A program made the translations under genes and the position numbers. A stretch of DNA of 64,000 bases from Bog-159 sp050008575 (lineage in GTDB: Bacteria; Acidobacteriota; Terriglobia; Bryobacterales; Bryobacteraceae), in the NCBI GenBank assembly GCA_050008575.1, contig JBEKMJ010000017.1, positions 1 through 64,000 on the forward strand. The letters run 5' to 3'. The stretch's first letter is position 1. The number at the start of each line of letters is the position of its first letter. This document shows positions 15,631-24,539 of this stretch, in pieces. The notes below the pieces were generated by a model. The model was not told the DNA's origin. It saw only the letters and a program-made list of their open reading frames with translations, and searched no databases.

Positions 15631-16650
15631 CTATTGATTCAACCGCTCGGTGAGGGTGACCGGCGCATTCAGGCGGAACGTGAGTTTGGTTTCTGTCGGC
15701 AGCGAGACCGTTTTGTTGCGGGTGGCCACCACCCCGCCGCCGCCGGCCGCGCCGCCCGCTCCCGCTCCGATGGCCGCGCCCTTGCCGCCTCCGGCCAGCG
15801 CTCCGATGATGGCCCCGATGCCCGCCGCGGCAGCCACCACTCCCACCTGGTCGCCGGTAGCCATGGACTCGCCTTGCTTGCGGAGCGTCTCGGTCTTGAT
15901 GTCCACATGCTGGCCGTCGGAAGTATTCAGCCTGGTGAGTTCAAGGGTCAGCAAGGCCTTCCCCTTCGCGTGGCTGGATTTCTGCGCTTCGACCACGCGG
16001 CCTTCCACGCGCGCGCCTTTTTCCGCGATCACGAATCCGCCCGCGGTGAGAGGGGCGTCCAGCGTGGCGGTGAAGGTGTCGCCAGCCTGATTGTGTTCGC
16101 TCGTAAGGCTCTCGCCCAGGCGCACGGGCAACGTCATGCCCGTCTGCAGGGTGACCGAGGGAGGCTGCCGCAGGGCTGGCGATTCCACGGATTCCGCAAC
16201 CGGCGCCGGGGTGGTTGCGGGATCTGGAGCGGGCTCAGAAGAAATCGGGGGCGCCGCCGGTTGCTGGACGGGTAGCGGCGCGGCCTGGGCAACCTGAGGC
16301 TCCGGCTGCGCGGGCGGCTGATTCTGGGCGACCTGGCCGACCGGCGGGGCCGCCACTGGGGGCGTTCGCTGCATGGGCTGAGAATGGTGGCCCATCGGCA
16401 CAACCTTGGCCGAGGCAGGGGCCGAGGCAGGGGCCTGGGCGGGGGTTGGAGCGGGTTCAGCGGCAGGCGTCATGGGAGCGGGCTTCGCCGGGATTGGCGG
16501 CTCCGGGGCTGCTTCCGGAGCCGTCGCCGGAGCGGGCGCGGCGCTGGCCATGGGAGCCGCGGCAGGTTTCGGCCGTTGGGTAAACTTCATGATCAGGGCG
16601 CCACCCAATGCCCCAACCAGTACAAGCAGTCCAATTTGAAACGGTTTCAT
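15631..16650 (-). CDS. Membrane-anchored Pro/Ala-rich envelope protein
   Basis: This 339-residue protein has an N-terminal membrane anchor (about 5-22), then a Pro/Ala-rich linker to about 160. A beta-rich domain (about 165-265: LPVRLGESLTSEHNQAGDTF ... LTLELTRLNTSDGQHVDIKT) follows, then a Gly/Ala zipper (about 272-310) and a last strand segment (LTFRLNAPVTL). The beta domain aligns by eye with the extracytoplasmic domain of the Ser/Thr kinase at 49262, which ends IDFALSAPVTV. It probably acts at the inner-membrane/periplasm interface. Function is unknown. It is divergent from dusB. Confidence 0.75.
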   Translation of the reverse strand: MKPFQIGLLVLVGALGGALIMKFTQRPKPAAAPMASAAPAPATAPEAAPEPPIPAKPAPMTPAAEPAPTPAQAPASAPASAKVVPMGHHSQPMQRTPPVAAPPVGQVAQNQPPAQPEPQVAQAAPLPVQQPAAPPISSEPAPDPATTPAPVAESVESPALRQPPSVTLQTGMTLPVRLGESLTSEHNQAGDTFTATLDAPLTAGGFVIAEKGARVEGRVVEAQKSSHAKGKALLTLELTRLNTSDGQHVDIKTETLRKQGESMATGDQVGVVAAAAGIGAIIGALAGGGKGAAIGAGAGGAAGGGGVVATRNKTVSLPTETKLTFRLNAPVTLTERLNQ

Positions 16651-16667
16651 CTGGTCGGCGTATCCTT

Positions 16668-16691
16668 ATATTGAGTCGGATATTGAGTCGG
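16668..16691. repeat. Tandem 12-bp repeat in a divergent promoter gap
   Basis: Two exact copies of ATATTGAGTCGG lie between the start codons of the envelope protein (minus) and dusB (plus). They could be an operator or a simple slippage product. The upstream TATCCTTATATTG is the only AT-rich stretch in the gap. Confidence 0.45.
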
Positions 16692-16751
16692 ACGGGCCGG
16701 CTCGCGCTTCCGTTTCCAGTGTAGCGCCGGGTAGAATAGAGATTCCAGGCA

Positions 16752-17762
16752 ATGTTCCGCTTCCCGACCCAATTCGCCATCGGATCCGTGCGCGTGGCTC
16801 CCGCCACCGTACTGGCCCCCATGGCCGGCGTCACCGATACGGTGTTCCGCCGCTTCATTCGCAACCTGGGCGGATGCGGCCTGCTGATGACCGAATTCAC
16901 CAGTTCGCATGGCGTCAGCGCATCGCTACGCGCGCGCAAGCCCACCCGCACGCTGCTGAAGTATCTGGCCTTCGACCCCGTGGAGCGGCCCATCACGGCG
17001 CAGTTGTTCGGGGCCGATCCGGCGGTGATGGCGGATGCCGCGCGCGTCTGCCAGGACTTGGGCTTCGATATTGTGGATCTCAACTTCGGCTGCCCCGTTA
17101 ATAAGGTCGTGAAGTGCAACGGCGGCTCCGGGCTGCTGCGCGACCTGCCGCTGGTGGAGCGGTTGCTGCGCGAAGTGCGCGCGGCCATCTCCATTCCGCT
17201 GACCATCAAGTTCCGCGCCGGCTGGAACGACCGGGAACTGGTGGCGGTGCGCCTGGCGCGCCTCGCTGAAGATTGCGGAGTGGCGGCGTTGGCGCTGCAT
17301 CCGCGCACGCGCGAGCAGGGCTATAGCGGCCAGGCCGATTGGACGCGGATTGCCGAAGTGAAAGCCGCCGTGCGCATCCCGGTGATCGGAAACGGCGACA
17401 TCAACTCGCCGGAAGACGCGGTCGGCATGGTAGCCCAGACCAACTGCGATGCGGTGATGATCGGGCGCGCGGCTTCGTCCAATCCATGGATCTTCAGGCA
17501 GATCGCGCAGTATCTGGAGACCGGCACTTACGATCAACCCAGCCATCGGGACCGATACCGGATGATGCGCACTTACTACGCCATGCTGATCGAGCGGGAC
17601 GAGCCGGATAGCGTGGGCAAGATGAAACAATTCGCGACTTACTTCACGCATGGCGTGCGGCACGGGGCGCAATTGCGCGCCGCCGTCTATCATGCCACGG
17701 AGGCGCCGCGAATTCTAGAGCTGGTGGATGAGTTTTTCAGCCGCGAGGTAGTAGCCGCTTGA
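16752..17762 (+). CDS. dusB: tRNA-dihydrouridine synthase B
   Basis: DusB reduces a specific uridine in the tRNA D-loop with FMN and NADPH. The 336-residue protein has the FMN-binding TIM barrel with APMAGVTD near the start, MTEFTSS, the catalytic region LNFGCPVNKVVKCNGGSGLL (about 108-127), HPRTREQGYSG and the phosphate-binding NGDINSPEDA and IGRAASSNPWIF. It is followed immediately by rnhA, with only a few bases between them. Confidence 0.95.
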   Translation: MFRFPTQFAIGSVRVAPATVLAPMAGVTDTVFRRFIRNLGGCGLLMTEFTSSHGVSASLRARKPTRTLLKYLAFDPVERPITAQLFGADPAVMADAARVCQDLGFDIVDLNFGCPVNKVVKCNGGSGLLRDLPLVERLLREVRAAISIPLTIKFRAGWNDRELVAVRLARLAEDCGVAALALHPRTREQGYSGQADWTRIAEVKAAVRIPVIGNGDINSPEDAVGMVAQTNCDAVMIGRAASSNPWIFRQIAQYLETGTYDQPSHRDRYRMMRTYYAMLIERDEPDSVGKMKQFATYFTHGVRHGAQLRAAVYHATEAPRILELVDEFFSREVVAA

Positions 17763-17767
17763 ATCCG

Positions 17768-18214
17768 ATGAAACAAGTCAAGATCGTTACCGATGGTTCC
17801 TGCCTGGGCAATCCCGGACGCGGCGGATGGGCGTGTATTCTGCGCTATAACGAGCACAGCCGCGAGCTGTACGGATATGCGCCGCACACTACGAACAATC
17901 GCATGGAGCTGACCGCCGCGATCGAGGGGTTGAAGTCGCTGAAAGAGCCGTGCGAGGTGCAGGTGATCACGGATTCGGAGTATTTGAAGAACGGGATCAC
18001 CACCTGGGTGCACAACTGGAAACTGCGCGACTGGATGACCAAGGACAAGAAGCCGGTGGTGAACCGGGACCTTTGGGAGGAGTTGGACGACGTGGCCGCC
18101 AAGCACACGATCACGTGGTCGTGGACCAAGGGGCACGCCTCTCACGCCGATAACAACCGCTGCGACGAACTGGCGCAGATGGCGGCGCGGGAGCAGCGGC
18201 GCGGCGGCGGCTGA
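17768..18214 (+). CDS. rnhA: Ribonuclease HI
   Basis: RNase HI degrades the RNA strand of RNA/DNA hybrids. The 148-residue protein has the DEDD active site: Asp9 in VTDGSCLGNPG, Glu in NNRMEL, Asp in ITDSEY and Asp in NNRCDELA, with the WTKGHASH handle-loop histidine. ATG at 17768 gives the family-typical start. A TTG at 17759 overlapping the dusB stop would add three residues. Confidence 0.95.
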   Translation: MKQVKIVTDGSCLGNPGRGGWACILRYNEHSRELYGYAPHTTNNRMELTAAIEGLKSLKEPCEVQVITDSEYLKNGITTWVHNWKLRDWMTKDKKPVVNRDLWEELDDVAAKHTITWSWTKGHASHADNNRCDELAQMAAREQRRGGG

Positions 18215-18671
18215 CTTCCGTGTGGGGCGGGCTCGCAGCCTGCGCGGGCCTCGCAGGCCCGCTCTTCGGCGAGAAAAGCTCGCCCAAACACAGGCTGAAG
18301 CCAGGCTGAAGCCAGGCTGAAGCCTGTGCTACTACAGGCTAAAGCCTGTGCTACTACGGGCTAAAGCCTGTGCCACCAGCGGGTCTAAAGCCCCGCGCGG
18401 GCTTAATCCCGCCCCCCAATCCCGATCTAGCAAGCTCGCGCTAATTGCGTTAATACATTTATGTGTTAAACGGTTTGGGAGCTGCCCGGACACGTGGGGA
18501 TCTTCCTGGTCGGTGGCAAACCTGCACGGCCAGCCCGCGTCGGCAGGCCTCCCCGATATCGTCGCTCCCGACGCGTCCGGCGGGGTGATGGTGCCGATCA
18601 ACCGAACAAAGTGAATCGCCGACTTACCGCGATTTGACCGTGGCATGGCGGTTTAGCCATAATCGTTGCAT
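18215..18671. other. Long repeat-bearing intergenic region
   Basis: The first 200 bp are a hairpin-repeat mosaic. The remainder (about 18420-18671) is ordinary sequence with no supported gene. It should contain the promoter of the phd-vapC pair. Confidence 0.55.
18222..18418. repeat. Mosaic hairpin repeat block with tandem CAGGCTGAAGC units
   Basis: GTGGGGCGGGCTCGCAGCC and GGGCCTCGCAGGCCC are followed by three tandem CAGGCTGAAGC units (18291-18323), then two to three CAGGCTAAAGCCTGTGCTAC units, then GGGGC and GCGCGGGCTTAATCCCGC. The unit CAGGCTNAAGCCTG is itself a hairpin; the triplicated version is the left arm only. Confidence 0.8.
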
Positions 18672-18902
18672 ATGGAAGCCGACCTGGTTGAAGCCGAAAC
18701 GCATTTTTCCCAGTTGCTGGAGCGGGTCTCGTTGGGAGAAGAGATCGCGATCACTCGGGCCGGCGAGCCTGTCGCCCGCCTGGTTCCGGCCGCGAAACCT
18801 CCGCGTCACAGGCGACTCGGCTGGGCGGCCGGCGAGTTTACCGTACCGGACGATTTCGACGCGCCGCTGCCATCCGGCATCGAGGAAAGCTTCTATCGAT
18901 GA
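18672..18902 (+). CDS. Phd/YefM-family antitoxin
   Basis: This 76-residue protein has the Phd fold pattern: LVEAETHFSQLLERVSLGEE (DNA-binding half), then ITRAGEPVARLVP, then a short toxin-binding tail ending in ESFYR. ATG at 18672 is preferred over TTG at 18666 because family members begin about ten residues before AETHFSQ. It overlaps the VapC remnant by 4 bp (ATGA). Since the toxin is frameshifted, it is probably an orphan repressor or antitoxin. Confidence 0.85.
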   Translation: MEADLVEAETHFSQLLERVSLGEEIAITRAGEPVARLVPAAKPPRHRRLGWAAGEFTVPDDFDAPLPSGIEESFYR

Positions 18903-19228
18903 AGTACCTGCTGGACACGCATACCTTCCTATGGGCAGCTTTCGAGCCGGACAAGCTTTCACCTAAGGCGGCGGAGGCGTGTGAGACCGGCGAACTATGG
19001 CTGAGTGCGGCCAGCGTGTGGGAGATAGCTATCAAAGTGCAGATCGGCCGGCTTCCGGTACCGGAGCCGGTTCGTGATTTCGTAACAGGCAGCTTCGAGC
19101 CGGCCGGATCACGGTCCTGCCGATACACTCCAGCCACGCTTGCCGCGCAGGCGAATTCCCACTGCACCATCGTGATCCATTCGATCGGATGCTGGCGGTC
19201 CAGAGCCTCGAAGAAGGCCTGCCGCTGA
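18899..19228 (+). pseudogene. VapC-type PIN-domain toxin, frameshifted
   Basis: The frame begins MKYLLDTHTFLWAAFEPDK with catalytic Asp6 and continues through LWLSAASVWEIAIKVQ to about residue 60, as in VapC RNases. At about 19088-19090 one nucleotide is missing. The next frame reads QLRAGRITVLPIH ... HHRDPFDRMLAVQSLEEGLPL, which includes the second acidic cluster of the PIN site. A second shift near 19226 appears to break the final VSND segment. In the first frame the tail is meaningless to 19228. The toxin lacks its C-terminal half and should be inactive. Confidence 0.8.
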
Positions 19229-19298
19229 AGTGTCGAATGATTCGTAGAGGCGCGCGACCGAGGCCAGCGCCACGTATTATGGTGGACACAGGAGCCAC

Positions 19299-20207
19299 AT
19301 GCGCACGTTCTTCCTGTTCCTCTCGCGCCAGAAGCAGTTGCGGAAATGGATGGAAACCTCCCGTTGGGCCCGCCGCTTGTCGGCCCGCTTCGTGGCGGGC
19401 GACAATCTGCCGGACGCGCTGGCCACCTGCCAGCGGATTAATGCCGAAGGCATCTCCGTCACGCTCGATCATCTGGGCGAGAGCGTCACGTCGCTCGAAG
19501 AAGCGGCCGCCTCGCGCGACGCCTACCTGCTGGCGATCGACGAAATCGACAAACTCAAGATCGACGGCAACATTTCGCTGAAGCTGACGCAGTTCGGCAT
19601 GGACCTTTCGCTCGATGAATGCCGGGCGAACGTCGAGGCGTTGGTGCGCCAGGCTGCCGCGCTGGGCACTTTCGTGCGCATCGACATGGAAGCGAGCGAA
19701 TATACCGACCGCACGCTCGATTTGGTCGTCAACCTGCACGAGCGCTACAAGGCCACTGGCACGGTGATCCAGGCGTACTTGTATCGCAGCCGCAAAGATG
19801 TGGAAATGTTGTGCGCGCGCGGCATTCGCGTGCGTTTATGCAAGGGCGCGTATCTGGAGCCTCCCGCGGTGGCCTTCAAGAGCAAGGCGGATGTGGACCG
19901 CAATTACGTGGAGCTGATGAACCTTCTGCTCGAAAGCGGCGTATATCCGGCTATAGCCACGCATGACGAGAAGATCATCGAACAGACCAAGCGCTTCGTG
20001 GAGTCGCGCAAGATCGCGCGCGACTCCTTCGAGTTCCAGATGCTTTACGGTATTCGCCGCGATATCCAGAAGCGGCTGGTCAAAGAAGGATACAGGCTGC
20101 GGCTGTATGTGCCATACGGGCAGGCGTGGTATCCCTATTTCATGCGGCGGCTGGCGGAGCGGCCGGCGAACGTCATCTTTCTGGCGCGCAACCTATTGCG
20201 GAGTTGA
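19299..20207 (+). CDS. Proline dehydrogenase (monofunctional)
   Basis: PRODH oxidises proline to pyrroline-5-carboxylate with FAD and passes electrons to quinone. The 302-residue protein is the single-domain type, unlike the long PutA fusion. It has ISVTLDHLGESV near the start, ISLKLTQFG, VRIDMEASEYTD, the FAD/substrate segment VRLCKGAYLEP, IATHDEKII and the C-terminal RLYVPYGQAWYPYFMRRLAE that closes the active site. No pyrroline-5-carboxylate dehydrogenase is in the window. Confidence 0.94.
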   Translation: MRTFFLFLSRQKQLRKWMETSRWARRLSARFVAGDNLPDALATCQRINAEGISVTLDHLGESVTSLEEAAASRDAYLLAIDEIDKLKIDGNISLKLTQFGMDLSLDECRANVEALVRQAAALGTFVRIDMEASEYTDRTLDLVVNLHERYKATGTVIQAYLYRSRKDVEMLCARGIRVRLCKGAYLEPPAVAFKSKADVDRNYVELMNLLLESGVYPAIATHDEKIIEQTKRFVESRKIARDSFEFQMLYGIRRDIQKRLVKEGYRLRLYVPYGQAWYPYFMRRLAERPANVIFLARNLLRS

Positions 20208-20255
20208 AGGCCGCGGGCCGGAAACTTAGCATCCCGCGGTGGCATCTAAGCATAC

Positions 20256-20702
20256 ATGCGGTACTGGGCCTATTTGGCGGGAAAGATCGGTCTGTGCGCG
20301 GCTTTCATGTATGGATTGCTGCGCTGGCTCAACACCTGGCCGGTCCCGCCTAGATTCCACAACTACGCTCTGGGGCGTTTCGGGTACGATCTGCCCTATA
20401 CCATGCTGGCGGGTCTTTGGCTCCTGTCGTGCTGTGGCCTTCTCTACCTGTGCGTTTGGGACCAGCGATATCGCTGCCGGGTTTGCCTGAGGCGCTTGCG
20501 CATGCCTGTCGAGACCGGATCCTGGGGCGGCATGTTGCTGCTCGGAAGACCGCGGATCGAGTATATCTGCCCTTACGGTCATGGCACGTTGACGATGGCT
20601 GAAATGCAGATCTCCGGCCTGGAGAATCCCGAATGGAACCCGCGCGGCGAGATGTGGGACGAATTGTGCGCATCCGCGCGTGACGCGGACGAGCAGCCGT
20701 GA
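20256..20702 (+). CDS. Small membrane protein, function unknown
   Basis: This 148-residue protein has two hydrophobic helices (about 6-24 and 48-68). A cytoplasmic or periplasmic tail follows with CRVC (about 75-78) and CPYGHG (about 108-113), which could form a four-ligand metal site. I do not recognise the family. It overlaps the next gene by 4 bp (GTGA), so the two are probably an operon. Confidence 0.7.
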   Translation: MRYWAYLAGKIGLCAAFMYGLLRWLNTWPVPPRFHNYALGRFGYDLPYTMLAGLWLLSCCGLLYLCVWDQRYRCRVCLRRLRMPVETGSWGGMLLLGRPRIEYICPYGHGTLTMAEMQISGLENPEWNPRGEMWDELCASARDADEQP

Positions 20703-21040
20703 TCGCGACCCGCTTGCGGCAGGCAGCCGGAGTGGCCGTACTGGCGATTCTGGTCATTTTGGGCGTGCGCCTGATCCCTATTTACTTCCACAATCGGGAA
20801 CTGCAGCAGTTTGTGGAAGACGTGACACATCGTGCCGCCGCTCCCACGAGTTCGGACGACGTGCTGCGGTCGTGGGTGCTCGCCAAGGCGGCCGACCTGG
20901 GGCTGCCGGTAGTGGCCGATAACGTGCACATTCAACGCGCACCGGAAAGTGTGCGCATTGAGGTGCGGTACGCGGTGCACGTGGATTTGCCGCTTTATAC
21001 GGTGGATCTGCACTTCTATCCGGGCGCCGGCAGCCGCTAG
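20699..21040 (+). CDS. Small single-pass envelope protein, function unknown
   Basis: This 113-residue protein has one N-terminal membrane helix (about 8-28), then a soluble alpha/beta domain ending in alternating beta strands (VRIEVRYAVHVDLPLYTVDL). The start is GTG, overlapping the previous stop. The pattern resembles DUF4845-type small envelope proteins, but I am not sure of this. Confidence 0.7.
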   Translation: MIATRLRQAAGVAVLAILVILGVRLIPIYFHNRELQQFVEDVTHRAAAPTSSDDVLRSWVLAKAADLGLPVVADNVHIQRAPESVRIEVRYAVHVDLPLYTVDLHFYPGAGSR

Positions 21041-21069
21041 CGCTCTGCCCGTAGCCTCTGATCGGCCTT

Positions 21070-21150
21070 GTGGGGCGGCGCCATGCGCCGCCGAATTCCT
21101 CTCCCGGAGCCGGTCTGACAGGCTGCCGGCAGCGCATGGCGCTGCCCCAC
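21070..21150. repeat. Composite repeat with GTGGGGC...GCCCCAC ends
   Basis: GTGGGGC at 21070 and GCCCCAC at 21144 are exact terminal inverted repeats. Between them lie GGCGGCGCCATGCGCCGCC and a second, partly complementary GGCAGCGCATGGCGCTGCC. The element ends 8 bp before the PBP start codon, so it lies over the region expected to hold the ribosome-binding site; no good Shine-Dalgarno sequence is visible. Confidence 0.8.
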
Positions 21151-21158
21151 GAGACACT

Positions 21159-23735
21159 ATGAGAGAATTGTTGTTAGTGCCTGAGAAGAAATCCGAGCCT
21201 AAGAGACAAGTCAAAGTCCGGGTGCCGCGAAGAGCCTACTTGGTCCGGTTCTTTCTGCATCCGGCCGGCAAGGTTCTGGCGGTTTCGTTCACGCTGGCTT
21301 TCATCCTGCTAGCCGGCGTGCTCACGCACTACTACGCGAAATACTCCCGCTTGATCGATCAGAAATTGCGGGCCGGCCCGTTCGCCAATACTTCCAAGAT
21401 CTTCGCGTCGCCGCGGATGATCGCGGCCGGCGACGTGGTCACTGCCGGCGAGATCGCCGCGGAATTGCGCCGCTGCGGGTATACCGAATCGCGCGGCAAC
21501 GCCATCGGCTGGTTCCAAATGCGGACGGATGGGGGTATCGAAATCTACCCCGGACCGGATTCGTATTTCGACGAAGAGGCCGGGGTCGTCAAGTTCGCCA
21601 ACGGCCGCATCTCGCAGATCGTCTCGCTGCGGGACAACACCGCGCGCGGCCAATACCAGCTCGAACCGCAGCTCATCACCAATCTCTTCGACCGCAACCG
21701 TGAGAAGCGCCGCCTGGTAAAGTTCGCCGATATTCCGAAAGTGCTCATCGACGCGGTCACCTCGGCGGAAGACAAGCGCTTTTTCCAGCACCAGGGCTTC
21801 GACCCGCTGCGCATCATCAAGGCGGTTTACGTGGACCTGAAAGAGGGGCGCAAGGAGCAAGGCGCTTCCACGCTTAGCCAGCAACTGGCGAAGAACCTTT
21901 GGCTGGATCCGGAGAAGCGCTGGACGCGCAAGATGGCGGAACTGCTGATTACCTTGCGCCTGGAGCAGACCCTCTCCAAGCAACAGATCTTCGAAGACTA
22001 CGCCAACCAGATCTATCTCGGCAGCCGCGGCAGCTTCAGGATCAACGGCTTTGGCGAGGCGGCGGAAGCCTATTTCGGCAAGGATATCCGGCAACTCACG
22101 CTGCCGGAAGCGGCCATGCTGGCCGGCATGATCCAGCGGCCGGGCTATTACAATCCGTGGCGCAATCCGGATCGCGTGCACGACCGCCGCAACCTGGTGC
22201 TGTCGCTGATGCGCCAGAACGACGACATTAGCGACCGCGAATACGGCGTGGCCGTGGAATCGCCCCTAAACCTGGCCAAGGGCGCCATTCAGTCGCTGGA
22301 TGCGCCCTATTTCGTCGACCAGGTGAACGAGTTCCTGCAAAGCCAGTTTCAGGATATCGATTTCCAGGCCAGCTCATTCCGGGTGTACACTACGCTCGAC
22401 CTGGACCTGCAGCGGGCGGCCGCCGAAGCCATGCGGGAAGGCATGCAGGGCGTGGACGATCTGATCCGCAAGCAGAAGCGCTTCAAGGGCCAGCCGATTC
22501 CCGAAGCGCAGTGCGCGCTGATCGCGATCGACCCGCACACGGGCGAAATCAAAGCGCTGGCGGGGGGGCGCAACTATGGCGTCAGCCAGCTCAACCACAT
22601 CCTGGCCAAGCGTCAGCCGGGTTCCATCTTCAAGCCTTTCGTTTACACCGCCGCGATGAACACGGCCATCGAGGGCGGACCCCGTATCCTTACCGCCGGC
22701 ACCACGGTGCTCGACGAGCCGACCACTTTCTGGTACGACAACAAGCCCTACGAACCCAGTAATTTCAAACACGAATTTTACGGCACGGTCACCCTGCGCC
22801 AGGCGCTGGCCCATTCGCTGAACGTGGCCACGGTGAAGGTGGGTGAGATGGTGGGTTTCGATACGGTGGTGGACCTGGCCAAGAAAGCCGGCTTGAATTA
22901 CAACATTCAGCCCACGCCGGCCGTGGCGCTGGGGGCCTATGAGGTGACCCCCATGGAGATGGCCGGCGCGTATACCATCTTCGCGAACCGGGGCGTATAC
23001 GTGAAACCCAGCTTCGTTTCCATGGTGCGCGCGCAGAACGGCAACGTGATCTACAACGACAAGCGGGAAGAGCGCACGGTGCTGGATCCGCGGGTGGCCT
23101 ACCTGATGACCAATCTGATGGAGGAGGTGATGCGCAGCGGCACCGCGGCGGGCGTGCGCGCGCGCGGCTTCGGGGTGCCCGCCGCGGGCAAGACCGGGAC
23201 CTCCCACGATGGCTGGTTTGCCGGCTATACTTCCGAACTATTGTGCATCGTCTGGGTGGGATTCGACGATAACCGCCAGTTGGATCTGGAAGGCGCCCAC
23301 TCCGCGCTTCCGATCTGGACGGAGTTCATGAAGCGCGCCCTGCAGTACCGTGCGTATCGCAACGCGCGGCCCTTCGAGGCGCCCGACGGCATCGTATCCG
23401 TGCAGATCGATCCGGAGTCGGGCATGCTGGCCACGCCATATTGTCCCACCGTGACCAGTGAGGTTTACATCTCGGGCACGCAGCCCGTAACGGCGTGCCC
23501 GCTGCACGCCAGAGGGCCGGGCGCCACCCATGTAGCGGGCTGGGAGATGCCTGGCAATCCGCCCGCGGGCGCTGAAGGCGCCCCGGCGTCGCCCCATGTG
23601 AACTCACCCCCTCCGGCTCTCGCGGCACGCGGGACACCCCCCGTGGCGCCCCCTCCGGCGCAGACCGCGCCGAAGGCCGAGAAGCCCAAGGAAAAGAAAA
23701 GCCTTTTCCGGCGCCTGCTGGGTGTGTTTAAATAA
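21159..23735 (+). CDS. Class A penicillin-binding protein (PBP1b-like)
   Basis: This 858-residue bifunctional enzyme polymerises and cross-links peptidoglycan in the periplasm. It has a cytoplasmic basic tail, a membrane helix at about 45-65, then a UB2H-like domain (about 80-165). The GT51 transglycosylase has catalytic Glu in SAEDKRFFQHQGFD near 204 and GASTLSQQLAKNLWL. The transpeptidase domain has SIFK (Ser about 488), SLN in LAHSLNVAT and KTG in AGKTGTSHDGW (about 677). The C-terminal about 60 residues are Pro/Ala-rich. ATG at 21159 was chosen because the frame upstream runs through repeat DNA and the previous gene. Confidence 0.93.
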   Translation: MRELLLVPEKKSEPKRQVKVRVPRRAYLVRFFLHPAGKVLAVSFTLAFILLAGVLTHYYAKYSRLIDQKLRAGPFANTSKIFASPRMIAAGDVVTAGEIAAELRRCGYTESRGNAIGWFQMRTDGGIEIYPGPDSYFDEEAGVVKFANGRISQIVSLRDNTARGQYQLEPQLITNLFDRNREKRRLVKFADIPKVLIDAVTSAEDKRFFQHQGFDPLRIIKAVYVDLKEGRKEQGASTLSQQLAKNLWLDPEKRWTRKMAELLITLRLEQTLSKQQIFEDYANQIYLGSRGSFRINGFGEAAEAYFGKDIRQLTLPEAAMLAGMIQRPGYYNPWRNPDRVHDRRNLVLSLMRQNDDISDREYGVAVESPLNLAKGAIQSLDAPYFVDQVNEFLQSQFQDIDFQASSFRVYTTLDLDLQRAAAEAMREGMQGVDDLIRKQKRFKGQPIPEAQCALIAIDPHTGEIKALAGGRNYGVSQLNHILAKRQPGSIFKPFVYTAAMNTAIEGGPRILTAGTTVLDEPTTFWYDNKPYEPSNFKHEFYGTVTLRQALAHSLNVATVKVGEMVGFDTVVDLAKKAGLNYNIQPTPAVALGAYEVTPMEMAGAYTIFANRGVYVKPSFVSMVRAQNGNVIYNDKREERTVLDPRVAYLMTNLMEEVMRSGTAAGVRARGFGVPAAGKTGTSHDGWFAGYTSELLCIVWVGFDDNRQLDLEGAHSALPIWTEFMKRALQYRAYRNARPFEAPDGIVSVQIDPESGMLATPYCPTVTSEVYISGTQPVTACPLHARGPGATHVAGWEMPGNPPAGAEGAPASPHVNSPPPALAARGTPPVAPPPAQTAPKAEKPKEKKSLFRRLLGVFK

Positions 23736-23753
23736 AGCAAAAGGGGGAGGCCT

Positions 23754-24539
23754 ATGCTTTCCGCTCGCAACCTCGTCGTTCTTTTCGGCGCTTGCCTGAT
23801 TTCGGGAACGGTTTTTGCGCAGGACCCGCAACCCGCTCTCGATTCTCCGCTCACCGCCAAACCAAAACCTTCCGAAGCCGCCACTGCTCCCCTGACGCCC
23901 GAGGACCGCGGCGATGTCTACATGGCCCGCAAGATGTATCGCGAAGCCATCGAGTCTTACCAACAGGCCCCGCAGAATTCCGCCGTGGTCTGGAACAAGA
24001 TGGGCATCGCTTATCACCAGATGCTGCAGTTGGACGCGGCCATGAAGCGCTACCGGCGGGCCATCCGGCTGGATGCCAAGTACGCGGAAGCCGTGAATAA
24101 TCTGGGAACCGTTTATTTCGCGGAAAAACGCTATCGGACCGCCACCGGCTGTTACAAGCGCGCGCTGAAGCTGGCGCCCAGTTCCGCCGCCTTCTACAGC
24201 AACCTGGGCACCGCCTATTTTGCGGTCAAGAAATACAAAGAGGCTTGGGACGCTTACAACACGGCTATCCAACTGGACCCCGAGGTCTTCGAGCACCGCA
24301 ACACTTTTGGCGTGACGCTGCAGGAGCGCACGGTCGAGGAGCGCGCCAGGTTCCACTATTATCTGGCGAAGATTTACGCCAGGCAGGGCCGCCAGGATCT
24401 GGCGCTGCAGTATATCCGGAAGGCTCTGGAAGAGGGTTTCACCGAACGCAAGAAGTTCTTACAGGACCCGGAATTCGCCGCTATGCGCGACCTGCCGGAG
24501 TTCAAGGAACTGCTCAAACTGGAGCCGAAGGTTCTTTGA
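23754..24539 (+). CDS. Secreted TPR protein
   Basis: This 261-residue protein has a signal peptide (to about residue 22, FAQ|DPQ), a Pro-rich spacer, and about five tetratricopeptide repeats from about 50 to 240 (for example AVVWNKMGIAYHQMLQLDAA and AEAVNNLGTVYFAEKRY). GGGGGAGG precedes the ATG. It lies 18 bp behind the PBP gene, and its stop overlaps the next TPR gene. A scaffolding role in the periplasm is plausible, possibly with the PBP, but this is inferred from position only. Confidence 0.85.
   Translation: MLSARNLVVLFGACLISGTVFAQDPQPALDSPLTAKPKPSEAATAPLTPEDRGDVYMARKMYREAIESYQQAPQNSAVVWNKMGIAYHQMLQLDAAMKRYRRAIRLDAKYAEAVNNLGTVYFAEKRYRTATGCYKRALKLAPSSAAFYSNLGTAYFAVKKYKEAWDAYNTAIQLDPEVFEHRNTFGVTLQERTVEERARFHYYLAKIYARQGRQDLALQYIRKALEEGFTERKKFLQDPEFAAMRDLPEFKELLKLEPKVL

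Noticed and set aside
20949..21158. Longer PBP protein starting at 20949
   Set aside because: That frame overlaps the preceding gene and a hairpin repeat; the typical basic tail and membrane helix follow the ATG at 21159.
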